From Crotophaga sulcirostris (taxonomy: Eukaryota; Chordata; Aves; Cuculiformes; Crotophagidae), in contig VYZB01000280.1 in NCBI GenBank assembly GCA_013397455.1, positions 739,730 through 803,729 on the forward strand: a DNA stretch of 64,000 nucleotides. Direction: 5' to 3'. Shown piece by piece: positions 1 to 15,400 of this stretch (position 1 is the stretch's first letter; the number at the start of each line of letters is the position of its first letter). The position numbers and the translations under genes were made by a program. The notes below the pieces were generated by a model, which had not been told where the DNA came from, searched no databases, and saw only the letters and a list, made by a program, of their open reading frames with translations.

Positions 1-3000
1 AACTCTCAAATTTTGCTTCTCACTCTCTTCTTGAGTATGAGATAGCTCAACACTTGTGAAAACTCTCCCTCCTTTCCCCCAAGTTCTGCCCCTAACAACT
101 GTCACCAGCCATGGACTTCAGAATAAACCACAATGCAGCTTTTCTGAAAGTGTCAGTTGGAGGGGTTCTACCTGGTAAGATTCAGAGTAGCATTTTTAAA
201 CAGCACACAGCTCAGGAGAATGTGCTCCAACTCCCCCATCTGCCACAGGGACGATGCTGCAGAATTACACAAATTCTTGTCTGCTTATACGCAAACCTTC
301 AAACTGTAAAATGACGTTTGTCCTACCTCTAAGCCATGATCTGGGAGCTGCGAAGAGATGCACAACAGCATCTGATAACAGCACAGGCCTTAAAGGAACA
401 GGCTGAAGCACATTTTTATTTCCAAAGAGCTATGGTTCATGGTATTTATTACTAGGAGAAGAAAATGTTGGCAAACAATATTTCCAGGGACCACAAGATT
501 AGCTCATCCATGTAGATAAAAACCACACAACTTCTTTTCAAACTACTATAGTTTGGAAGATTAGTTAATGTCCTATATAATGAAGAAACAGAAGCACGGG
601 TTAAGCAGAAAACATCAGAGATCCTCAACAAATTACTAGCTTGAGCACTGCCGCTAACCCATTCCTCTTCCCCCCAAACCTCCTGAGTACTCAGAGCATG
701 ACTGATGCTTAAGTCAGCTGGTCTGTCAAGGGGATGGACTGAAATGACAATTAGCAATTAGTCACAGCAATCCAATTTATGGAAATTCATCTGTTCCTAG
801 TGCTGATGAAATATTAAAGGGAGAGGACAAAACGCCAATGTGAAAAAGTTAGTCCTTTTTCTTTAAGTTCTCCAGCAATCTCCTGATGGAACCCAAGGTC
901 CAGATGCACGTCTATAATTGCTGATAACCATGACTTAAAACACTGTTTTAAACCATTGTATATATACTCTACACTGACAGTTAGTGACTGGTATGATACT
1001 CAGAACTAAGACACATGAAGTCCAGAATTATAAACAGGAAATGAAAGGAAGACAACGAGAAAGAGTGCAAAAGAAAGAGTATACAAATATTAGAAAGGAA
1101 AAAAAGGAGAAAAAAGGAAAAATGGGTATAATTTATAAAACTGCAGCAATAAAAAATGTTTTTTTGAAGTGGAAGAACAAAAAAACCCAGAAAATACTAA
1201 ATACATTCTGTATTTATAGTGTACACTTTCAGTAACTGTCATGCTTATTTATATAAAAACATTCCGTATAATAGCAACAGTCTGCAGTATCTCATAAAAC
1301 AGATCCACTGTTGAGAAACATTAAGAGCTAACAGTTTGTCTATGAGAAGCAACTTATTACACTTCAAGTATTTTCTAAGCATGATAATGCTTAAGAAAGA
1401 CAGAGAAGTGTGGTACCTAGAGTCCTGTGTCCAGCTCTGGAGCCCTTAGCACAAGACAGACACGGACCTGTTGGAGCAGGTCCAGAGGAGGCCACAAAAA
1501 TTATCGGAGGCTTGGAACACCTCTCCTGGGAGGAGAGGCTGAGAGAGTTGGGGTCATTCAGCCTGGAAAAGAGGATGCTCTGGGGCGACCTCATTGTGGC
1601 CTTTCAATACTTAAAGGGGACTTATAAGAATGATGAGGACAGACCTTTTAGCAGGGTCTGTTGTAATAGGACAAGGGATAACAGTTTTAAACTAGAAAAG
1701 GGGAGATTTACACTGGATATACAGAAGAAATTTTTTGTGATGTGGGTGGTGAAACGCTGGTACAGGTTGCCCAGAGAGGTGGTAGATGCCACATCCCTAG
1801 AAACATTCAAAATTAGGCTGGACAGGGCTCTGGGCAACCTGATTGAGTTGAAGATGTCTCTGCTCATTGCAAGGGGTTGGACTAGATGGCCTTTAAAGGT
1901 CCCTTCCAACCCAAACCATTCTATGATTCTATATTTGTTGTTTATCCTGCATTGCTAGAAGATCAAAAACTTCTTCAAATGCCAATGAGAAGCTGAAACA
2001 GTAGTGACTGACTGCGATCGGCAGACACAAGTTACAAGTTGCTTAAACCAGCCCAACCTGCATTATGTCTGAGTTATGTGCATGAATATAGCTATACATA
2101 CACTGATCTCACTGACAAACATTACGCAATCAAGCAGGAGTCAAATGTGTTTCCTATTAAACAAATGCGGGTGGTCTGCTTCTCAACCAGTCCTGTGTCA
2201 ATGAATTCTGTAAAGCAATGTAGTGCTTAATTCCATTTGAGCAGCCCTCTGAAGAGGACACTATCCAAGTGTATTAATATCTCTTTCAAGTAATACAGTA
2301 GAAAGGTGGTCCCATCTCTCCTGGGAGCAATACTATGACATAACAGAAACACCAAGCATGGATTAGCCATATCTTTCTATTCTACATTTTTAATTGCGTC
2401 TAATAAAGTAATGTGCCATTTGAAGCAGAATACACATCATTTACCTATCATTAAAAATCAGACTTTATCAAAGGTATTTCCAGGTAACACTTTGTTTCTC
2501 ATGTTATTTAAATGACAGGAATGTACTGTGGATTAAATAAACGACAACTCATGAATGGAAATCAGCAAAAAATCACTCTATGAAGCAGTCCTGAAATCAG
2601 ATGGGAAAAATTAAACAGAATAGTCCCAAGCTGGCTGTAACAGTACTCACTCATCTTTCACCTCAGTGCCTCCCTTCTGCGGGTACCAGGCTTTTTTGGT
2701 ATTTTTTATTTGTTCTTGTTTTTTTGATTTTTTGTTGTTTTGTGTTTGTTTTTTTTTTTAAACAGCAGAGTTATTTCAATATGTGCAGTTTCCCTGAACA
2801 TCAGCTGACTTTATGGAGCCAAAGGAGGATTTCTGGTATCCAACACAACCGGACTAAGGGCACAGGTTCCCCTTAACGCATTAGTGAATTTATACCTCTC
2901 CTTCCTCCACCCAACCACTTGTTCTGCATTCAATTTGTAGGTACTGGTCTTCTAATCACTTGTCATAACTGGCCAAAACTGACAATTGTGTTAAAAAATG

Positions 3001-6000
3001 ATTGATCAGAGTCTGCAAAAACACATGTGCAGAGGAACAAAATTGCACACACAGGAAATAATTTGTGTTATTTTGTTTCATTTAATGACTTAGATTATTT
3101 TAAAGAATAAGAACTACTAATAGCTTTTCTTTTATGAACTTCAGAAATCCCCTCTCCGTTTTTTCCAAGATGTCATGTAAAACCATCCTTTGAGTTAAAA
3201 AATTTCTTATAAATGCAAAACTCCAAACTTGGAAATCTGTTTTGTTAAACTCATTTGTGGAAATTGCTATAAAATCTCAAAAGAGCCAAACCTGTATTTT
3301 CTGTTACACAAACAAAATCAGAACTGTGGATATTCTTGTATCATATTTCATCTACATTTTTAGTAGGGCTGAAGTAATGAGCTACTTAATGACATATAGT
3401 GTGTTTAAGTCATTTTGGTTTCCTGCCCCAAAACTCTCTTCAATACCACTGCCACCCCACAAGCAGATTTATACCACAACTGAAAATTTATTCTTTCAAA
3501 GATAAACTTTCATCTCTTCTGCGGTAAACCTTACGCAGCATATCAGGAATTTTTAATGGAAATGTACATATCTTCATTTTCTGTAGTTTCTGCACATTAT
3601 ACAAAATATTCTCTCTATTAAATACAGATCTGGTTGGTGCTTTCCTTTTTTTCCAGAAAAAGAAAGGAAGGAATATCCACTGATAAACATTAAGAAACTT
3701 GAAACAAAAGGAAACATGAAATCCTTTATATTGGCTTGAGCTTTTTTAGCCATGATCAGCAAATGCAAAGCTGATGACATCAGATTTTTCATTTAAGTTT
3801 AAAATAATGCAGCCAATCATAACTGCCGAGAGTAGAAGCAAACCACACTGTCAGGACAACAATCTAATTGTGTTCCCATGCTAGTGCTGCACTCACTTTT
3901 TGGTAGATGATGGAACAACACTTCACCAATAAAAACCAGATGGTCTGTGGACTGGTAAGGCAAAGGGATAGGGCGTGGATAGGGCACGATAAGGCTCTTG
4001 CCGAAACCTCTCTAACAAATCTTAGGGATGACATCGTGGCACAGCAGAACTCAACAGGAGTTCTGCCACTGAACTGAAGTTATGAGTCAGCCACGTGCTC
4101 ACTCACATCACAGCAAATTCATGAACAGGCAACTGAAATTAAATTTCATTTCAACTTAATTATTTGCAGTGATGGCATATTTGGTGATTACATGAAATCA
4201 TCATTTCTGAACTAATGCTGCTACTATCAAATTTGCTGCTTCATCAAGTTTACATGCATTTTTTTTCATTTGTTGCCACAGGATTCTTTGGCCATGGTTG
4301 ACAGTAAATCTCAACAGTCATTAACATTTAGGCACCCAACAAAGGAAACTCTGGTCAGACTCCCACGGGGTGTATTTTTTCCAGAAGGCACACACAATCC
4401 CTTGTTTGTTATAGACTGGTTCCCAAAAAAAGCAACACACTAGTCAACACGAAGAAATAAAGATATGCTTCAGATATCCAGATCCCAAACCTTCCACACC
4501 ATGCTCATGACAAAGACAGACAGTGGTTTCCATGCCCATCATTCCAAAGGCTGCTGCTTATGATTCACTGCTGTTACATTTCTGCCATTGCAGACCTTTA
4601 CCAACTGCAGGGATCACGTCTATAATCCAATTTTTTCATGGTCAGAATACCTCATATAAATGACATAATCCCTAGCTTGAGCATTCAGTCACACGAGCAC
4701 ATTCCTCCCCCATGCTCATGTTTTCAAAAACCTGTTCTTTCAACACAATGTAGTTATGAACTCACTTGTTTGATTTGTGCTCACTGACTTAAGGGATGGA
4801 GAAAAGGGTTCCTAGTGACTTGCTTTAACACTGGAGCAAGGGAAGAAAGCTGCTCATTTCTTCATGTTTCTAAAAACTATTGTCAATGTATCTAAGTTTT
4901 AAAAACACAATTTACACTGATGAGATCAATCGAGAAAAAGGTTTTGGAGATCAAACTTGCTTTGAACCATAATCTCCCTTCAAAATATATATTTAATATA
5001 TTTGCAGTAAAAGCCTGAAGTCTTCTGCTTCGGTTATGTAATGAGACAAAAACTGGCCTAATGCAGCAAACAATGGTAGGCAAAACAAACCCCATTTCCC
5101 CAAGATAGCCAGCAAATTACTAGGGACAAAAGAAGGTCAACAGGACTGCATTTCCTCGCTCAGCTCAGCGTAAAAATGCATAGCAGTCTCATCATCCAAT
5201 AGTCTTCACATTTTCTTCCATGTAACTATCAAACACATCGCCCTTACAGAAGCATAAAAACAAAACACCAAATTCTTCAAACACCATTCAAAATAAGCTC
5301 TCTCTGGCTATGTGCTTAAGCCTTAATTGGCATTTCAAATCAGCAATTGCATACAAAACACTCTGGTACGACTAATTATTCCCACTCTATTAATCCATTG
5401 GTGACCTACATAAGATGTGACTATAAAGAATCTTTTAACAGTGAGACCTACTGGTATAGTAAAATCTATTTCCATTAGTAAAGTTGGTCATTTTTAGACT
5501 CTCAACTACGCACTAACATTTGCATTTGTTCCCTCTTTACATGCATAGGAAAGCTGTACACCTGTGTCAGATGCCTATTTGAGAGGTCTTCGGCTATCTC
5601 ATTTGCTAGAAAATATTTACACCACAGTGCACGGAACAGACTTGGCTGTCCTCAAATGTACTCACTGAGCAATTCCCTAGTAGAAGGCACCGTAATGGCT
5701 ATGCTTACTTTATTCTATATGCAAAACACATCTGACTCCCTTTAAATTGCCAAAAAAATGCATCTGCAATATAAGTAATATCTGTTCATTACTGAATAAC
5801 AGCTTTAATAACCAAGAGTCTCGTACACACTGGAGCAGACAGAAGTACATTAGCATCACATGCATTCCGGTTATGAATCCACAGACTTTGATACTTGATC
5901 TCTCCTTTAGTAGAGACTGCAAATTTCCTTCATTGCAACGTCAGCAAGTCTTTTGAAATAATACACATAAATGGGAAAAAAATGTTTTGAACACTTCAAC

Positions 6001-6237
6001 AATATTTAAATATGCGTAGTTTGCTTTACTTGAAATCTGAATTTAGATTTTGAGATTGAAGAATTTCTAGTGAATGCTCACAAGAAGCTAAGTTTAACCA
6101 GTCCATTCCTCCACAAACAAAAGCTAACAAAACATCCGTTTGGCAAAAATACATATCCCATTCTCAGAAAATATAGTTTAACTGCAAGTTTCTGCCTTAT
6201 CTATATAGTATAAATTCAAAACTTTCAGTATACTCAC
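1..6237 (-). other. BANP: BANP intron after exon 6 (partial)
   Basis: This is intron sequence continuing off the left edge. I searched it for the next BEN-domain exon and did not find one. It holds one CR1 fragment (1418-1932), a T/G-rich stretch near 2700-2760, and otherwise AT-rich sequence with only short open frames that resemble nothing. Confidence 0.8.
1418..1932 (+). mobile_element. CR1 LINE fragment, 3' end, sense on plus strand
   Basis: This contains the CR1 3' region (GTGTCCAGCTCTGGAGC, then AGAGGAGGCCAC, GTTGCCCAGAGAGGTGG and GATGGCCTTTAAAGGTCCC) and ends with the terminal repeat ATTCTATGATTCTAT. It is 5'-truncated as usual for CR1. It lies antisense to BANP in the intron after exon 6. 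The plus-strand open frame across it is residual CR1 sequence, not a gene. Several substitutions from a typical CR1 suggest it is not recent. Confidence 0.95.
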
Positions 6238-6477
6238 AGCGAATTCCGTAAATCATGAGAGGATCGAGTTGCTTCTTCCCATGCTTCCCCTGACCTGAGA
6301 GGTTGGAGATGGCCTGAATTTCCCGATGGAAGAGATAATCAAGTAACGTCAGTGCCATCTTCTCAGCTGTGCGACAGTTCGTGCTGATGTGCAGCATGTC
6401 AGCAGGGGTGATGGGGCAACGGACCCGCATCTCAGGATTATTTTCGTCTCCGAGCCATGTTCCATTTGGGTAATCCT
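6238..6477 (-). CDS. BANP: BANP coding exon 6 (start of BEN domain)
   Basis: This 240-base exon completes a glutamate codon and encodes 79 residues from DYPNGTWLGDENNPEMRVRC to LDPLMIYGIR, plus the first base of a cysteine codon. It carries the N-terminal part of the BEN domain (ADMLHISTNCRTAEKMALTL onward, then LLDYLFHREI), the fold by which BANP binds DNA. It also has the basic GKHGKKQ segment. It is nearly identical to mammalian BANP, the most conserved stretch in the window. The acceptor TTTTTAG has AG at 6479-6478, and the donor GTGAGT begins at 6237. The frame stays open past the donor, but those residues do not resemble BANP. The next exon, expected to begin within HLFYKF, is not in the window. 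Confidence 0.97.
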
Positions 6478-9400
6478 CTAAAAACAGAGATTGTGGAAAT
6501 TTTAATAGTGGCACAGAATGAAACAGCCAGGCTCAAGCTATAGTCAAGTTATCATGAGTTCTTCCAGTTTTCTTCATAGTTTCCATAAACTCTTTTATAT
6601 TTAGCATGACTACTCAGTTCACAAGATTTGCTACAGATAGAAAATCATTCTCAAATCCACGCCAATGACCAAAAGTCATTGTCATTAATGTTCTAGTCTA
6701 CATGAGGAACTGGTGCAATTAGTCCACATGTCTAACTTGCTCTCAGATATCTTTTTGAAGTCTCTGATACTAGAGGCCAACAGCTGAAAGAGCACACCCT
6801 ATTCACAGTGTTCTCATTCATCAAGTTAGTCATCCCCTAAAAATGAAGATGACTGCAACCCCATAATATACTTAAAGTACAGCTAATTTCAAGACACTAA
6901 CAGCTTTGAATCACGTTTTTCCCGAAAAGCACCAGATTAAAATGGGTCTAAGCAAGATTATAAATTTAAGATATTATAATCAATAGTGAGCAGTAACTTG
7001 TTTAAGTGCTTCTAAAGAACATCCCAAGCAATGACAATCATTCAAAATGTAGTCAGAGCTCCAAATCAAAATTCCAGACATCTTTTAAATTGACTGACAA
7101 GCAGCCTACATGATTTCCTAAACAACAGTTTGCCAAGGAACAGGCCCAGCATAAAGATAACGAATCAATCGCTAGTATTGTGCCATGGGCATCTTCCCTT
7201 CTACTCAAGCATAAGGTCAATAGAAGCAGAATATATTTTCATGTTACCCACTGCCAGAACTACACCTCAATTCTCCTGTGTATACACACATATATTTTAC
7301 ATATACAAAAGGCTTTTTTTTGTCCTAGCCTCTCAGTTCAGCAGGAAAAACACGTCTATTGATTTAAAGAATACTAAGCCTTCACTTGAAATTAATCTTT
7401 GCAGACGATGCCAAAAGTTAGTGGATTCAAAACCATAGAACAGGGTTCATAAGGACGACCCATCCCTACCGAAGTGGGGGATGCAACACAGGACTAGGAT
7501 GAGACTCATTCCAGATAGAAACAAAATTTCCAGTACAAATCTTGACAATGCTAATAGGAATTGGACAGAACAACATTCCAGTACTATTTCAGTGTTCGCT
7601 GACACAGACCACTTGGATTCGATTTCTGTGCTTGCTCAACTTTGCGGAGTAAAACAAAGCTTCCTGACTTAGCAGTCACTCAGCCCTTCCATACTAGAGC
7701 TTTACAGTCCTTCACTGTTGTTTCACACACCTTCAGAATGGCAAAATCATGAACGAGACACTCAATTACATGATTTATCTTTCATTAAAACACCTTTAAA
7801 GTAGAGGCTCATAGTGCATACAAAGGCACAAATTCCTCATTTCCATAACTTTTTAGCCATAAAGCAGGGTGACAGAGTTCAGACAGATGAACACATCCCT
7901 TTCACAATGAACAGGACCCCTGAGCAAGCAGCATATTTATTTCCAAGTAATGGCACAGGTTAAGTAGCCAGCACTTTACTAGAGTACAAGCCAAAAGTAT
8001 GCAATGAAATGTAATATAAAAGCAACTCAAATGCTAAAAAGCACTTTTCCAGCATGACCTCTGGGTTGAGTCATACCACATGTCAGATGCAAGTTTATTG
8101 CAATGAATAATGACAGTATGAAGCAAATGTTAGATTATGCAATACTGATATATCATTATAAACATCAGATTACCAACTGCAATAATTTGTAAGGAAAAAT
8201 ATTTAATGCTGACATACGTAGCAGCTAGTTCCTCAAACTTCATTCTGTTGAAATAGGAACTTCATGTTCTGTTCTAAATTTTTTACACTCTCACAATTTT
8301 TAATACATATTTTATTTGAACCTTACTTTTTATCCTGCACTACGTAATAGGGCATGTTGGCTGTTTTCTGCTCACAGTACCAAGTGCCATCTGAAAAATA
8401 AGGTGGTTCAGATTAATTATGACTTGGGTTTGAATGCCACCATGTCTGCCCTCACCACAAGTCTGGTTAACATTATCAAGAGGAAAAACACAGTCTGTTC
8501 CTAAAGATAAATTGACTGTTCTATAAAAATTTAGGCAGAGCTGGCAAAGGAAAAACTTCTCCAGATCAATGTGCGTAAGTTTTTCAAAGAAATTCTAGGA
8601 AGCCTGAGTAAATGATTCCACATCCTATCGGAATCTCACTTCCTTACTAGCTCACATAATTATTATTATTTTTTACTACATATGGAACACGTTTCACCTG
8701 CAGCCTTGTTTAACAAATGCTACCAACCTACATGAACCAAAGATTTTTTTCAATTTGCAAAATATCTTTTTTTTTTTTTTTACTGGCACAGAGTCCAGAA
8801 CATACTGTTTTTACCACATGCAACTGTTCTTTTATTGCTAACGGCCTGGAAGAAAAGACACTATCTTGTTATTCTGACCTGTGAACACAAGGGCCACATT
8901 AAATTATCTCTTGCATTTTCCTCCTGCTTTAAAAGCTTCAACAGAAGGGAATTTGCTTTATAATCATTTTGCATTAAGTGGAACTTGCATGATGAAAGTT
9001 AACCATGACGCTACTGTCTCACTGCAGCTACTTGAGGGCACAAAAGCTAAACTATTCCTTATCGTATTCAAAAATAATTCCTACTGGCCTGTCAACACAT
9101 CCAGCACTTAGCATACAGCAAATGTGAGATTGGCACACAAAAAAAAATAGTGTAAAAAGGAAGTGCAGTGCCAGTTAGGAGAGAGGCAGAGCTGCTCTGA
9201 ACAAGCTGTACGATACAGGAAAGAGATTGAATAAGAAGAGAGAAAAAAAACAGACTGGCAGTTTGATGGAAGTTCTCTCTGAACAATTAAATACACAAAT
9301 ACTATTGATAAAAGCTGCATTGTTCAAAGCTCCTAGCACTCAAGTATCCTTTTATGTTTACTGAAATGGTTCTTTACATGTCTTATCAGGCATTATGTGT

Positions 9401-12400
9401 AATATCTAGATAGAATCTAGATGAGTCAGGTTATTTAGTACATACATTGTAATAGCCAGATACTGCTCAGGACTCCTACAGGCACTGTACAACCATACAC
9501 AACTTCTTCTATTCCTTAAAGGCTACCAAAACACAAAAAATGTGAAGAGTTGGGGAGGAAGAATACAGGAAGAACACAATTTTCTTAAACATAATGAAGC
9601 ATAAAGGCCCACACTCACCTGTAACTCAGTTAATCATGCACTTTTTTGTTTTGTCCTGAAGTATTTTTCTTTCATTAGTTTTCCTAATGGCCTTCCTGCA
9701 TTTTGAATGCTATTTGGAAATGCAATTTCTTGAGTTTCTTTAAACCAAATATTCTATCACCAGAGAAGTGGCTCTTGATCATTTCTACTTCCAGTGTTAA
9801 AAGTCCTGACATTTTTATCTGATTTCCTCTCTGTACTCAAAAGCTCATTTCAATGACAGACAGACTAATTTCTAGCTCCTCTTCAATGTTTTTTTTAGAG
9901 ATCAGAAAATTTGTCTTTATCTCCATTCTACTGAATCCAGAACTAGTTCGGCTTTTCAATGCTGTTTTCAAATCTCCTTTACTGTATTAAGTCCATTTCT
10001 TTTATCTTTCAACACAGCTGACCATTCCTCTGTTCCGGCACGGACGTGCGAGAAGATGAGAGGCAGCTGGGGCTGCTACGCAAACAAGCATTTCTATGGA
10101 AACAAGACGAGTAACCTTTAGGGTTAGTATCAAAAAAAAACTACATCAAGAGAACAAAAACCAGACAAGAGTCACTGTGGTTTTCTCACTCGCTCTCGAT
10201 GTGTGTGTATGTGTTTTCCCGCCCAGGGAGATGACAGACACTGAACTGTTGCTCACCTCTTGCCATTGGGATACACCCCCCTAGTCTGACACGCGAGCAT
10301 TAGCAGTAAGACTAGAAGCAACGCCAGGCTCTGCACTCTCCCTAGGTGCTGTCAGTCAGTCCTTTAAAGTAAAGAAAACCAAAAGGAAACACCTGCCCAC
10401 ATAAACACTTGAATTAACACGTTCCATTATTCAGAGTAGTTGTGTTTATTTTACTAACAAGGCTGGGTGTAAGTCTGGCATCCACAGCAGAGGAAAATGA
10501 CTGGTAGCTGCAGCACAAAAGCAAAAAGATGAAGTAACCTCAAAAAATAAAACATCAAACCCCAAATCCTAACCCACAAAAATAAACTCTCTTTTCTAGA
10601 GAAATTAAATAATACCTTGGCTAATGTGTAGAATATTCAACATCATCTTTTTAAATAAACTTCTGTCAATTAGCCAGAGGCCTCTGCCCCTGCAAGAGTT
10701 CACAGAGGTAGTGACTGACAGCCTGCAGAGCCCTGAATTGTACTAACAATCACTAAATGTAGGGAACACAACAACAATCAGGCTACATGTTAACCTGCAG
10801 ACCTAGCAATGTCATTTAAAGTTTGTGCTAAAAGAAAGGTTAAAAAACTGGCTTTCAAGCTATGTTCACCAAAACCTCCCCACATCACCAAAGGCAGTTC
10901 AGACCCTGGGAGTTCTGGTGAAAGGAAGCGTATCGCATGCACATCCACAAACACCAGAGACCCTGGACACAGAACTGAGGTTTTTTACTTGTCTCTTCTC
11001 ATAGGGAAAAATAAAAGGTTTAATTTCCACTTATATATAAAAAAAGAATCTCATGCTCCAAGTACAATCTTCCTTACAACAGAAAAGATGTGGCTAACGG
11101 ACACAGTTCCAATTAACTCCAAAGCCCCTGGGGTCAGGGCACCAGTACACTCTACGAGATATTCTGAATATACATCATGCACTCTCCTGCACTCAACATT
11201 TCTTCAGTTGTCCCACAGACAACCCCCAACATGAAAGAAAATAGATGGGCATACAGTACCAAAGTGTGCTTGTGTCAGTAAATGCTCTCATGAGCACAGA
11301 AGTCTCACCATAACTTCAGTTAAAAATAAGGGCTCAGTTTCAGTACACTGTTAAGTCCACTTACTTTATGAATCATGGAAGGCCAGGGAATTTATTCAAC
11401 AGAAGTAGAAAATAAGGACTGTGTAACTACCTGTAATTTAAAATGATCAGCTAAAAAGAAAAAAACACAAAAAAACCAAACAAAACCAAAATTGAGACTA
11501 TGAAAATCTGTGGACTTAGAGGGTTTTTTAGACCCTTAGAAAATGTGTTTCATGTCAAAAAAATCAGATTTCTAATTTAGATTATGCCAAATTTCTTGTT
11601 TATTGTTTCTTTGTTATATTCAACTTCGTACCATGGACCAGACTAAACATCATTGTGCCAGATAACTGGAATAAACCATTGTTCATTTCTTTGCTCCCAA
11701 TAATCAAAAAAGAAAAGGAAACAAACTAACAAAAATCAAAGCAATTCAACTTCTATAGTTTTCTTTGGTTTTAATAATTCACTGAAGCTCTCGAAGTCTC
11801 ATCAGTGTCTGCACATCAGCTACATGTATTGTTTTAAGGCACAGGAAGATTTTTACTTAAAAGTTCGTTCTTTCTGTCTTTATCTGGTCATAAGGAGCTT
11901 GGCAGGAAAAGTAAAGTGCTGCAAATGATCACATAACGTGAGATTTCATTGTACAGCAAGTTGGAAAATCCTACAGACAGATAAGTTTGGGCCATGTACA
12001 AATAGCTGCTTGGATTCACATTTGGAAAGCCAAGTTTGAACGCTATTTAATATTAATATTGTAAAATGTGTGTTTCAGATGCAAAGTTGAAGAGACAATA
12101 TGTGACTACACAATTTTCTTTGGAAAAAATGTTATTCATCCTTTAATTAACACACTACGTAGATCAGTTTTCCCTTATCTTCTCAAAAAATACGCGTGTT
12201 TACATTCCTAATTCTCTATTTCTGATAGTCTTCAAATTCAGTAAAAGGAATGCAGAGCAAGCAGATGTGATACAAAACTATCACATATGGTGCCAAACAC
12301 TGTATGTCATTGTATCAACTGCAAAGTTCACTGAACCAAATTCTAAGACAATGGATCTTGCCATTTTATTTCTATCACTTAAAAACAGCATTCACGGAGC

Positions 12401-15400
12401 TCTGCTCAAGACCATTTCCCATACTTGGTCGGTATTAAGGACAGTGTGTTTCTTTCTCAGCAATTTCAAAGTCTTGGCTTTAGCACAGACATTTTTAAAA
12501 ATATCTGCTTTTAAAGCAGCAGAGCAATGCTGAACGGGACATTCTTCTACCACAAAGTTGAGAGGTCCTGCTTTGCTTTCCTTTCATATTAAAAATAGGA
12601 CAGTAACTCTATTGTGAAAGATTTAACAGGATAACATAATGTGCATTAATGTTTTAGGTCCAGATGCTCTTCTTGTTTTTACAGCAAGTCACAGATGAAA
12701 TGTTTTAAATGCTACCATATACTGAATATTTTTAAGTATTATTATAATATTCCCTACGTCCTGAAACCCCTTGTATCTTGAACGCAATACCTAGTATTAA
12801 ACAAAATAATGCACTCAGCATATCTCCTAGAGGTATGCAAGTACAGAATATTCATAGTGCCTCTAAACACCTTATTCTTTAGTTGAAGTGTTCAAGATTT
12901 GAGCTTTGTTGAGCTACACTGAATCAGCTGCTTAAGTTAAATATTTTTCTATACATAAACTGCATAAAAAAATAAATTCTGTTTTACAAATATTCTAATG
13001 TGAAATTTTGAAAAACAAGTTCTTGTAAAGGTTTTCAAAATAAAACTCACCACCTTCCAAGGAAATACAAAACTGCCTGATCACAGCAAATCTAATTTAT
13101 CCAAACAATTACTAATTATATTTGGAAATTATCTATTATTTCCTTTCTGCTGTTTGCACGCATTTCTTGGTAAAACAGTACTTAACTACATAAAATTCTA
13201 AAACTGCTATTTATGGCAAGATCAAGCCTTACCAGGAAGAGTTCTTTATAAACTAAGTATGATCGTTTATACATGAATTCCAAGCAGTTTACCCAACAAA
13301 TGAGAAATCACAAGCAAGCAACAACCACACTCGTTGTCTGCTTCCTATAAATCCAAGAGTATAGCACTCTTAAATCAGAATCAAACGTTGTGGAAGGTTC
13401 TGTGTAAGTACAGAACAAATAAAATGTCCTTATCCAGCCAATTTTACAACTCTAGAACAAGGCAGGAGACAACAGGTTAATTACAGAGACAGGCTGTTGA
13501 CAACACACATTGAGATGGTAGCCGTCACCAAAGTGTATATTAAATGAAGTATCTTAACAAATTTTTACATAAACACCATATGAAAAGACAATTTTAAGAG
13601 TGAGTATTATGGACAGTGACGTACATATAATTATGAGGATTTCTCAAGGAAGTGGAAGAAGACAAAATTCTCTGAAAACATTCCAAGCAAGGAAACCTGT
13701 CATCTATGGCTGAGGAAGTTAGAGCAACTCTGAACAGTGACTGGAAGATGGCAAAGGATAAGGCCTTCCTTCACAACAAGGCTGGAACCTGAACAAGAGT
13801 GTTATTTTTAACTCTGATGTCGTCTATTAAGAACATAAAAGGCTCCTTTTAAATGTTGATCAATTGAAAATCTACTCACCTTTCTTACTAAAATTTATTG
13901 TTCACAGTTACTGCAACTTTGTTGCATTCTTTTGGATTTTGCCTTCCACTGCAAAAAATAATACTGTGAAGAACACCAGATCCACACTAGTTTTAAATTA
14001 CAGAAATTTCAAACCTATGACATTAAGTACCTATCTTGTTTTCTGCCCTTAATGAATTCTCTAGCACTGGTATGTGGTTGTATCCTGTCATGGTTGGGTT
14101 TCAACTGAGTAAGCTATAACCTGGCAACTGTATGCACTTTCATGCTCACCACAAATCTGTCAAAAGTACTCTGATATTCTCAAATATATTTGTCTAAACT
14201 TTTTAACAGAAGAGTTTTAGCATTAGTCGAAGAAAATCAAGTTGCAGTAACTATGAACACTCGAAATAGAGAAGCTTGGACACAGTTTTATTTCGTAGGT
14301 TGTATGCCTGTTGTTTTTAAGATCCTTTTGCTTTTTCACTGCTACTGAAATGTGAGTTGAGTAGTGGGTCACACCTGGGCTTCTTCATTCAGTACCTTGT
14401 CTCAGTACAGTCTAAAGCATTTATATTTTTCACTTAGGATTTAAATGAAGGCTCCAATCCACACAGTCAGAAACTGAAGATACCCTTAAACACCCAGAGG
14501 ATCAGTGGCATTTAATTTTCTCAAACACTGTTTCTGAAGGAAGGTATCTTCTTAAGAGAGATGTTTGATAAAACTGAATTTTAAGCTTTGATCATCATCC
14601 AGTTGTAGAAAAGTTTTTACATCTAAATGCTCTCTGAAAATAGCAGAGAGCCAACAGCGTCTTTATATAAATCTGTTAACTAAATCCTGAAAATATCCAC
14701 AGGTCAATGACAAATTCAAAGTCAGCAACAGCCCAACTATAAACATGGTTTAGTTTGTATCTCAAGACACAAGAGGACAGATGGGGTCATATTGAAAACC
14801 TGTTGTTTAGTCTCAGTCTGTACACCATTCTCACCCCTTCCTATTTCACCATCAGTCGAGATTCCTTTGAGCAACTCGAAGGAAGTCATTCAGAATTCTT
14901 TCACAGATGAGAGCAAGCTGATGGGTGCTGTAACTTTTCCCTTTTACTGCCGAAGAAAAGGAGCCTGCACAACAGACCTATTATTCTTCATTGGTTCCTT
15001 TATTAATAATTTAATTTCTGTGACAAACTGCAGGCTAGTTCACTTAGCATTCCTTCTGTGCAAGCAGTCCTCTCTCATCTCCACGAGGGCAGGCAGAGGT
15101 AGGCGTGGGGGATTACTAATCTGATTCTCAGAGCATTCATCAATCTCAGAGAGATTTTTAATGGATGAGTGTTCTCAAGGTCTGAAGAAAATCAGATCTG
15201 AAGACATTAATGGATTAGCTGTTTCTTCAAAATTTACATATACAACAATGGCATAAAAGGCCAACATCACATTTGTCTGTGCAAAACTATGCCAAACAAC
15301 CAAGTCAAAAAGGGCATTATGCAACAAATACCCTCCTCATGCTAGAAACTTTGTTCCTGGCAGAGCTGACGCAGAGCTGTATGAAATATTAACAAACTCC

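Noticed and set aside
1410..1958. 182-codon plus-strand open frame
   Set aside because: It coincides with the CR1 3' region, which stays partly open by composition. It is not a separate gene.
10809..11234. 141-codon plus-strand open frame in a BANP intron
   Set aside because: It resembles no known protein, has no promoter or splice context, and its length is not unusual for a window this size.
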